From: Oscillospiraceae bacterium
GTDB lineage: Bacteria; Bacillota; Clostridia; Oscillospirales; Oscillospiraceae
Assembly: GCA_018053145.1 (NCBI GenBank)
Contig: JAGPMA010000023.1
Location: forward strand, 1-36,757
Reading direction: 5' to 3'
DNA: 36,757 bases
Part shown: positions 32,112-36,757 of the stretch, piece by piece
Position numbering within the stretch: position 1 is the first letter of the stretch
Layout of the letters: each line of letters starts with the position of its first letter
Position numbers and translations under genes: made by a program
Notes under the pieces: generated by a model
Database searches by the model: none
What the model was told of the DNA's origin: nothing
The model's input: the letters and a program-made list of their open reading frames with translations, nothing else

Positions 32112-32139
32112 ATTATACGCAAATGCGAACTATTTGCAA
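32112..32139 (-). promoter_or_regulatory. Promoter of the zinc operon with overlapping palindrome (candidate Zur operator)
   Basis: On the minus strand TTGCAA (32134-32139) and TATAAT (32112-32117) are 16 bases apart. An inverted repeat GCAAAT-7 bases-ATTTGC (32119-32124 and 32132-32137) covers the -35 box and most of the spacer, the usual place for a repressor. The operator assignment is inference; the half-sites are not the Bacillus Zur consensus. Confidence 0.5.
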
Positions 32140-32178
32140 GTAAAAATTCGGAGTGAGCGTGACTTCGTAACTGAAAAC

Positions 32179-32210
32179 AAAAAGATACACCCCTAAGGGT
32201 GTATCTTTTT
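32179..32210 (-). terminator. Terminator of the zinc-ribbon gene
   Basis: A perfect 14-bp stem AAAAAGATACACCC / GGGTGTATCTTTTT (32179-32192 and 32197-32210) with a 4-base loop lies 20 bases past the stop at 32231. T5 on either strand makes it bidirectional. Confidence 0.93.
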
Positions 32211-32230
32211 GTTCAAATTCAAATCCGAAA

Positions 32231-32500
32231 CTATCTCTGCTTGGAGAAGCAGTCACTGCAATATACAGGACGATCGTCTCTGGGCTGGAAAGGAACTTTT
32301 GCCTCGCGTCCGCAGGAAGCGCATATAGCGGTGAACATTTCCTTCTTGCCGGCTCCGCCATTTTTTCTGGCGTCGCGGCAGGGCTTACATCTCTGGGGCT
32401 CGTTTGTGAAACCCTTTTCGTTGTAAAAGTCTTGTTCACTGGCGGTGAAAATGAATTCTGCGCCGCAGTCTTTGCAAATCAATGTTTTGTCCTGTGCCAT
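32231..32500 (-). CDS. Small zinc-ribbon protein with four CxxC motifs
   Basis: The 89-residue protein has eight cysteines in four CxxC pairs: C9/C12, C38/C41, C60/C63 and C81/C84. This suits two zinc-binding knuckles or ribbons. The sequence TLICKDCGAEFIFTASEQDFYNEKGF followed by RCKPCRDARK matches the probable zinc-binding CxxC family (zf-trcl type) common in Clostridia. The spacing (CKDCG, then ERC..CR) is typical. The function is unknown; such proteins are predicted to bind nucleic acid or other protein. AAGAGG lies upstream, and a perfect-consensus promoter precedes it, so it should be strongly expressed. It neighbours the zinc operon but has its own promoter and terminator. Confidence 0.88.
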   Translation of the reverse strand: MAQDKTLICKDCGAEFIFTASEQDFYNEKGFTNEPQRCKPCRDARKNGGAGKKEMFTAICASCGREAKVPFQPRDDRPVYCSDCFSKQR

Positions 32501-32554
32501 TAAATGATATACCTCTTGTTTTTAATATATGCTGTTTGTACCAACATTATAAAC

Positions 32555-32583
32555 ATTATATAGGTATAGAGTTGGCTTGTCAA
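32555..32583 (-). promoter_or_regulatory. Perfect-consensus promoter for the zinc-ribbon gene
   Basis: On the minus strand TTGACA (32578-32583) and TATAAT (32555-32560) are both perfect with the ideal 17-base spacer. This implies high constitutive expression of the 89-residue protein. Confidence 0.88.
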
Positions 32584-32738
32584 TGACACAAGTGGGAAGA
32601 AGTATTAAATATTCAAAAATATTATTTACATAATTTGTGAATTTGCTGCATTAAGCCATGGCTTTCTTGTCTAATTTGAGTTAAGAGCGCATTTTTCTCT
32701 GTTGGGTGATAAAAATGTCGTCAAAATGGGGTTGAAGC

Positions 32739-34019
32739 TTAAATCACTTTTCTCACCTTGTACATTGAGTCGAGTACAAGCCAGTTAGGGGCGTAGAAGG
32801 TGTTTGTTGTCCAGTAGCTGATGCCGCCCAGATCGTAAATATCCACCAGCTGCAATCTCGCCTCGATGCTTCTGGCGTCGTCAAACCAGACTTCATGCCG
32901 TCTCCCGTTGTTGTCATAGTAATTAAAATAAGGCGCTTGGGATATATTATTATAGCGAATGTTTGCCCCGACTTGTGCTGCCAGCAAAACGGCGCCGTCG
33001 TTGGTAAGGATTCTGGCAGCGGAGCCTCGTACAAAAGGAAGAGTCCAGTCGTAGCCATAATTTGGCATACCCATAAGGATTTTTTCGCTGGGAATGACGC
33101 TGGTGGCGTAGTTGAGCACCTTGCGTATCTGGTCGACTGGGGCAACTGCCATTGCGGGGCCGCGTAGATAACCCCATTCGTATGTCATTAGAATCACATG
33201 GTCTGCGAGCGCGCCGATGGCCGCATAATCGTGAGCTTCGTATAGCAAGCCCTTTTGGTCACCGCTGTTTTTTGGAGCCAGCGCTACTGAAACCGTATAG
33301 CCCAAGGGGCGTAGTCTGTTCACTACATTGTTTATGAAATTGACGTAGTTTTGTCTGTCTTCTGGGAAAATATACTCGAAATCAATATCTAAGCCATAAT
33401 AATTATTTCCATTTAGAACGCCCAGCACATTTTCAATCAGCGTGTTCTGCGCCTGCTTGTCGGTTAGGACTGCATGTGCAATCTCACTGCTGAAACCGGC
33501 GCCCTCCTCAATATTCGTGATGACCATTATTGGGGCTACACCGCCTTGACGTGAGGTTTGGATTAAAGCGGCATCGTCAATACCCTTCATGCTGCCGTCG
33601 GGTCTGGCCTGATAGCTGAATATGCTTAAGTAGGTCAGATATGGCAGAGTGCTTTGCACAACTTCGGAGGAAACACTTGGAAATACATAACCATTTACAT
33701 ATATAGTCTTTCCTTGCTGCGGGGAAAGCGGGATAACAATGCTTTGACCGACATGGAGAAAGCTTGGGTTTGCAAGCTCGGGATTGGCTTCAACGAGTGA
33801 ATTCAGGGGTAGTCCAAAGTCCTGAGCGATGGAATACATCGATTCACCTCGCTGAACCGTATAACTAAAAAAATCACCGGGGATTACAATCGCCTGACCT
33901 ATGACAAGATTGTTGGGATTTTTCAACCTGTTTTCATTTATTATAAGGTCAACAGGGACTGAGTATCTCTGAGATATTTTATATATACTGTCGCCCGGTT
34001 TTACTACGTAAATAATCAA
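32739..34019 (-). CDS. LysM-GH18 spore cortex-lytic/germination protein (SleL/YaaH-like)
   Basis: The start is a TTG at 34019 with GGAGTGTG upstream. The 426-residue protein has two LysM peptidoglycan-binding domains (about 2-46, YVVKPGDSIYKISQRYSV; and 51-96, YTVQRGESMYSIAQDFGL). A glycoside hydrolase 18 domain follows (about 105-420) with the catalytic DxDxE as D211-I-D213-F-E215 in YYGLDIDFEYI. The substrate-assisted GH18 mechanism requires that Glu, which is present. This matches SleL/YaaH, which degrades cortex fragments during spore germination as an N-acetylglucosaminidase. There is no signal peptide, normal for SleL, which is placed in the coat from the mother cell. It fits the sporulation genes elsewhere in the window. 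Confidence 0.93.
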   Translation of the reverse strand: MIIYVVKPGDSIYKISQRYSVPVDLIINENRLKNPNNLVIGQAIVIPGDFFSYTVQRGESMYSIAQDFGLPLNSLVEANPELANPSFLHVGQSIVIPLSPQQGKTIYVNGYVFPSVSSEVVQSTLPYLTYLSIFSYQARPDGSMKGIDDAALIQTSRQGGVAPIMVITNIEEGAGFSSEIAHAVLTDKQAQNTLIENVLGVLNGNNYYGLDIDFEYIFPEDRQNYVNFINNVVNRLRPLGYTVSVALAPKNSGDQKGLLYEAHDYAAIGALADHVILMTYEWGYLRGPAMAVAPVDQIRKVLNYATSVIPSEKILMGMPNYGYDWTLPFVRGSAARILTNDGAVLLAAQVGANIRYNNISQAPYFNYYDNNGRRHEVWFDDARSIEARLQLVDIYDLGGISYWTTNTFYAPNWLVLDSMYKVRKVI

Positions 34020-34161
34020 TTAATATCACACTCCTATTTTGAATAGCTATGCTTGCATGATATATTTTATGCTCACGCGAATTTATCTGACATCATCTTT
34101 CAATGCGAGCGCGCTATACGGACTTTTCTCAACAATTATTAAAAAGAAATTTAGAAAGCAG

Positions 34162-34190
34162 TTTACTTTTTACGTAATAGAACTTATAAT
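34162..34190 (+). promoter_or_regulatory. Promoter of the riboswitch-ade unit
   Basis: TTTACT (34162-34167) and a perfect TATAAT (34185-34190) are 17 bases apart. Transcription would start near 34197, about 20 bases before the aptamer. The rest of the 34020-34160 stretch shows nothing I can support. Confidence 0.65.
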
Positions 34191-34218
34191 ATGAGGCAAC
34201 AATCGTATATTCGTTATT

Positions 34219-34285
34219 GATTTATATAAGCTCATAATATGGTTGAGCGTTTCTACCAACTACCGTAAATAGTTGATTATAAATC
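34219..34285 (+). promoter_or_regulatory. Purine riboswitch aptamer, adenine-specific
   Basis: All conserved parts of the purine (xpt/add/pbuE) aptamer are present. P1 is GATTTATA (34219-34226) with TATAAATC (34278-34285), a perfect 8 bp. P2 is GCTCA (34230-34234) with TGAGC (34244-34248), with loop end ATGG. The junction GTTTCTACC lies at 34249-34257. P3 is AACTA/TAGTT (34258-34262, 34270-34274) with loop CCGTAAA, whose CC can kiss the GG of L2. The J3/1 strand is GATTA: the base equal to position 74 is T (34277), which pairs with adenine, whereas guanine aptamers have C. It lies in the leader of adenine deaminase, the expected target. Confidence 0.95.
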
Positions 34286-34331
34286 TTCATTTTTCATGTG
34301 AAGATTTATAATCAACTATTTACGGTTTTTT
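34262..34331 (+). terminator. Riboswitch expression platform: intrinsic terminator
   Basis: A perfect 28-bp stem (34262-34289 with 34299-34326) with a 9-base loop is followed by TTTTT. The left arm consists of aptamer sequence: the L3 loop, the P3 3' strand, J3/1 and the P1 3' strand. The aptamer and terminator therefore cannot coexist. Adenine binding would hold the aptamer and block termination, an ON switch like pbuE. Confidence 0.93.
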
Positions 34332-34422
34332 ATCAATTTGCAGCAAGATAAGTCCATATCCTTAAGTCGAAAAGCATAACTATAAATTACTCAAGTCAGT
34401 GTTTAAAAAAAGGGGTAACACG

Positions 34423-36129
34423 ATGCAGGAATTTAACTCGAAATTAGAAGAGAAGCGCAGAATCATTTCAATTGCAGCAGGCAATGAGCCGGCTGAGCTG
34501 GTGTTAAAAAACGCCACATATGTCAATGTGTTTTCAAATGAACTCTGCACTGACGACATTGCTGTTTTTAACGGCGTTATTGCAGGAGTGGGTAAATACA
34601 CGGGTGAAACTGAAATCGACATGACCGGAAAAATTGTTTGTCCCGGGTTTATCGACGCGCATATTCACATAGAAAGCTCTCTTGTTTCACCTAAGGAGTT
34701 TGTCAATGCCACCTTGCCACACGGTACAACGACGGTAATAACCGACCCTCATGAAATAGCAAACGTTATGGGCGAAGATGGCATCGAATACATGATGCAG
34801 GCAACCGAAAAACTGCCGATGGATGTTTTGTTCATGCTGCCGTCATGCGTTCCTGCAACGAAGCTTGACGAATCAGGAGCAATTCTTGACTATAGCGCGC
34901 TTGATTCGTTTTATAACAGTCCGCGTGTGCTTGGACTGGCAGAAATGATGGATTACGAGGGCGTTATCGCTCGTGATGAGAATGTGCTGAAGAAGCTTAC
35001 TGCTACGCAAATACACAAAATGAAAATTGACGGGCACGCACCGGGCCTTGTTGGAAACGATTTAAATGCTTACATCGCCGCAGGAGTCGGCTCCGACCAT
35101 GAATGCTCCGCAATTTTTGAGGCAATGGAAAAGCTAAGGCGAGGCCAGTATATCATGATCCGAGAGGGCACAGCTGCTCATAATCTTGAGGCGCTCGCAC
35201 CAATTTTGATGGAAAAATGCGCGGACCGCTGTGTGTTCTGCACAGATGATAAGCATCCCAATGACCTTTTGGAGAAGGGCCACATGGATTACATTATTAA
35301 AAAAGCAGTTTCTCTGGGCGCAGACCCTATTGCCGCGGTTAAGGCGGCAAGTTTCAACACTGCGCAATATTTTAATTTGAGTGACCGAGGCGCGATTGCG
35401 CCGAGCTATAAGGCTGACTTGGTTGTACTGGACAGCTTTGGAAGCTTTAAGGTTGAGCGGGTGTATAAGAGTGGAAAGCTGATGTTTGATGGTGAAATGA
35501 AGGCCTTTACAAGTCCGGAAATCGAGCGGCGCTTACTTGACCGAGCTCACAATTCTTTTAAAATATCGCGGCTTTCTCCAAACGATTTTGCCGCGAATAA
35601 GCCGCTTGGGGTGATAGGCTTGGTTGCGGGAGAAATCGTTTCTACCGACTGCGGCCTAGCCGAAGGGATAGATTTAGAAAAGGATGTTTTGAAAATTGCC
35701 CTTGTTGAGAGACATAAAAATACACACCATATTGGGGTTGGGTATATCCATGGCTACGGCCTTAAGCAGGGCGCAGTGGCAACAAGCATCTCACACGATT
35801 CCCACAACATAATTGCTGTCGGCGTGAGTGATGAAGAAATTTGTTCTGCTGTTAATGAGGTGGTTGAATGTAACGGAGGGATCGTCGTTATGAGAAGCGG
35901 TGCAGCTCTTGGCAAGCTAAGGCTTTGTGTTGCCGGACTTATGAGCGACGATACACTAGAAAATGTCAACCGAGAACTGGAGAATGCCAAAAACCGTGCC
36001 TTCGAGCTGGGCGTTTCGAGTCAGATTGATCCGTTTATGACCTTGAGCTTCATGAGTCTGCCTGTTATTCCAACGCTCAGGATAACTACCCACGGAATAT
36101 TTAATGTTACGAAGTGGGATTACGTATAA
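34423..36129 (+). CDS. ade: Adenine deaminase
   Basis: This amidohydrolase converts adenine to hypoxanthine and ammonia for purine salvage. The start at 34423 has AAAAGGGG eight bases upstream; the GTG at 34399 would include that site. The 568-residue protein begins QEFNSKLEEKRRIISIAAG and contains the metal site PGFIDAHIHIESS near residue 85, GTTTVITDPHEIANVMG, GHAPGL, VCTDDKH-type residues (FCTDDKHPNDL) and the C-terminal cap GGIVVMRSGAALGKLRLCVAGLMSD. Length is normal for bacterial Ade. It sits directly behind an adenine riboswitch, giving substrate induction. No permease or phosphoribosyltransferase is in the same unit within the window. Confidence 0.97.
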   Translation: MQEFNSKLEEKRRIISIAAGNEPAELVLKNATYVNVFSNELCTDDIAVFNGVIAGVGKYTGETEIDMTGKIVCPGFIDAHIHIESSLVSPKEFVNATLPHGTTTVITDPHEIANVMGEDGIEYMMQATEKLPMDVLFMLPSCVPATKLDESGAILDYSALDSFYNSPRVLGLAEMMDYEGVIARDENVLKKLTATQIHKMKIDGHAPGLVGNDLNAYIAAGVGSDHECSAIFEAMEKLRRGQYIMIREGTAAHNLEALAPILMEKCADRCVFCTDDKHPNDLLEKGHMDYIIKKAVSLGADPIAAVKAASFNTAQYFNLSDRGAIAPSYKADLVVLDSFGSFKVERVYKSGKLMFDGEMKAFTSPEIERRLLDRAHNSFKISRLSPNDFAANKPLGVIGLVAGEIVSTDCGLAEGIDLEKDVLKIALVERHKNTHHIGVGYIHGYGLKQGAVATSISHDSHNIIAVGVSDEEICSAVNEVVECNGGIVVMRSGAALGKLRLCVAGLMSDDTLENVNRELENAKNRAFELGVSSQIDPFMTLSFMSLPVIPTLRITTHGIFNVTKWDYV

Positions 36130-36217
36130 AGAAAGCTTCGTGGTTGCAGAGGCAAAGAGCTTAACATGCCTAATATTGTGCGGAATGTATAATTAATGCT
36201 GTAAATTAGGTATATAT

Positions 36218-36246
36218 TGTTCATAACGGCTATTGAGTTATGAACA
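36218..36246. repeat. 10-bp inverted repeat downstream of ade
   Basis: TGTTCATAAC (36218-36227) and GTTATGAACA (36237-36246) form a perfect 10-bp palindrome with a 9-base centre. It lies 90 bases past ade. There is no T-tract, so an operator is as likely as a weak terminator. A poor promoter-like pair, TTGAGT (36233-36238) and TAATAT (36257-36262), overlaps its right half. Confidence 0.85.
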
Positions 36247-36304
36247 GTTTATGTAATAATATAGACAGATAAAATAACAGTGTATATAAGTCCGAATTTA
36301 ATAT

Positions 36305-36361
36305 AGGCAAAGAAGCCTTTGATAGACCGAAACATCGGTCATATCAAGGGCTTCTTTGCCT
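36305..36361 (+). repeat. Long leader hairpin upstream of the EAL gene
   Basis: A 26-bp stem is formed by AGGCAAAGAAGCC-TTTGATA-GACCGA (36305-36330) and its complement (36335-36361), with one wobble, one bulged A (36341) and an AACA tetraloop. It ends 17 bases before the EAL start codon, directly against its Shine-Dalgarno region (GGGGGAAG). Only three T follow, so it could be a terminator or a leader RNA element. Confidence 0.85.
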
Positions 36362-36378
36362 TTAATGGGGGAAGTGCA

Positions 36379-36757
36379 ATGGAAAACGCGACTTTAGCGA
36401 GCACTGCGTCGGAACTGACTGAAATCCGAAATGTCCTTGAGCCAGAAAGTCTTGTCGCATATTTTCAGCAAATTGTTTCGGTGAGCAGAAAAATGGTTAT
36501 CGGAGTAGAAGGACTGATTCGGGGAATTGACGCGCAAAGTGGGGAGATAATTTCGGCAAGAGAGTTGTTTGGCGAAGACGAGCGGGGAATTTCGCTGGAG
36601 CTTGACAGGAAATGCAGAACCGAAATCCTTTATGCGTTTAGCAAAATATATCCGTTTGACAAAGAAAAACTTCTGTTTTTAAATATCGACGCGGCTATTT
36701 TGGAGCATTCAATCGGTTCGGGCTATTTGATGGAGCAGGTTAATCAATACGGCATTA
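36379..36757 (+). CDS. EAL-domain protein (c-di-GMP phosphodiesterase-like), N-terminal part, runs off right edge
   Basis: The frame from the ATG at 36379 stays open to the window end (126 codons). After about 20 residues it reads LEPESLVAYFQQIVSVSRKMVIGVEGLIRGIDAQSGEIISARELF. It continues LELDRKCRTEILYAFSKIYPFDKEKLLFLNIDAAIL. This follows an EAL domain: the EAL tripeptide is EGL here, keeping the metal-binding Glu, and the usual FQPI is FQQI. EAL proteins hydrolyse cyclic di-GMP; the variations may mean reduced activity or a binding-only role. The rest of the domain lies outside, so catalytic status is undecided. GGGGGAAG lies about five bases before the ATG. Confidence 0.82.
   Translation, partial: MENATLASTASELTEIRNVLEPESLVAYFQQIVSVSRKMVIGVEGLIRGIDAQSGEIISARELFGEDERGISLELDRKCRTEILYAFSKIYPFDKEKLLFLNIDAAILEHSIGSGYLMEQVNQYGI

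Noticed and set aside
34262-34326. The 28-bp perfect repeat as a mobile-element inverted repeat
   Set aside because: It is explained fully as the riboswitch terminator: one arm is aptamer sequence and a T5 tract follows on the coding strand.
1-36757. CRISPR array, insertion sequence or prophage
   Set aside because: No regularly spaced repeats, transposase, integrase or structural phage genes were found on either strand.

Overview
The window looks like a core chromosomal segment of an endospore-forming, low-to-mid G+C Firmicute of the class Clostridia, possibly Oscillospiraceae-like. The evidence is sporulation and germination genes (spoIIE, a SpoIVFA/SpoIVFB-like pair, a LysM-GH18 cortex hydrolase), a long Alu-domain SRP RNA directly upstream of dnaX, an SLH-anchored protease, frequent TTG starts with strong Shine-Dalgarno sites, and clean rho-independent terminators. 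I see no phage, integron, insertion sequence or CRISPR array.

Layout. 1-2.5 kb (minus): 5' part of D-Ala-D-Ala ligase, a cyclase-family hydrolase, and an orphan prepilin-like protein with a BspA-type leucine-rich tail. 2.5-5.4 kb: tRNA-Ala(CGC) on minus diverging from SRP RNA, dnaX and ybaB on plus; recR is not next to them. 5.5-9.8 kb: accessory-looking block with a LexA-like XRE-S24 repressor, a Tim44-like zinc-ribbon membrane protein plus a small conserved protein, an XRE regulator with membrane segments, and two unrecognised lipoproteins. 10-14.5 kb (minus): tRNA-Pro(CGG), then TIGR03936 and TIGR03960 radical-SAM partners, an M50 site-2 protease and an M23 peptidase, the usual Clostridia order. 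14.6-20.5 kb (plus): cardiolipin synthase, argH, SLH-subtilase, MBL hydrolase. 20.6-26.5 kb: cca (minus), then murC, spoIIE and a small protein (plus). 26.6-30 kb (plus): mtnN-luxS (SAH detoxification and AI-2 formation), then a GT2/phosphodiester-glycosidase fusion with a four-helix membrane protein. 30-34 kb (minus): zinc-type ABC ATPase-permease-Fur operon without a binding protein, an 8-Cys zinc-ribbon protein, and the LysM-GH18 protein. 34-36.8 kb (plus): adenine riboswitch with intrinsic terminator controlling adenine deaminase, then the start of an EAL-domain gene behind a large hairpin.

The strongest regulatory find is the purine riboswitch at 34219-34285. Its specificity base is T (adenine class), and its 3' half is the left arm of a perfect 28-bp terminator stem. 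Adenine should therefore switch on its own deaminase. The most unusual protein architectures are the pilin-LRR fusion (1694-2497) and the cytoplasmic-glycosyltransferase/exported-phosphodiester-glycosidase fusion (27946-29592). No wholly new multi-gene system is evident. The best candidates for undescribed biology are those two fusions, the regulator/lipoprotein block at 7.6-9.8 kb, and the hairpin-led EAL gene at the right edge.
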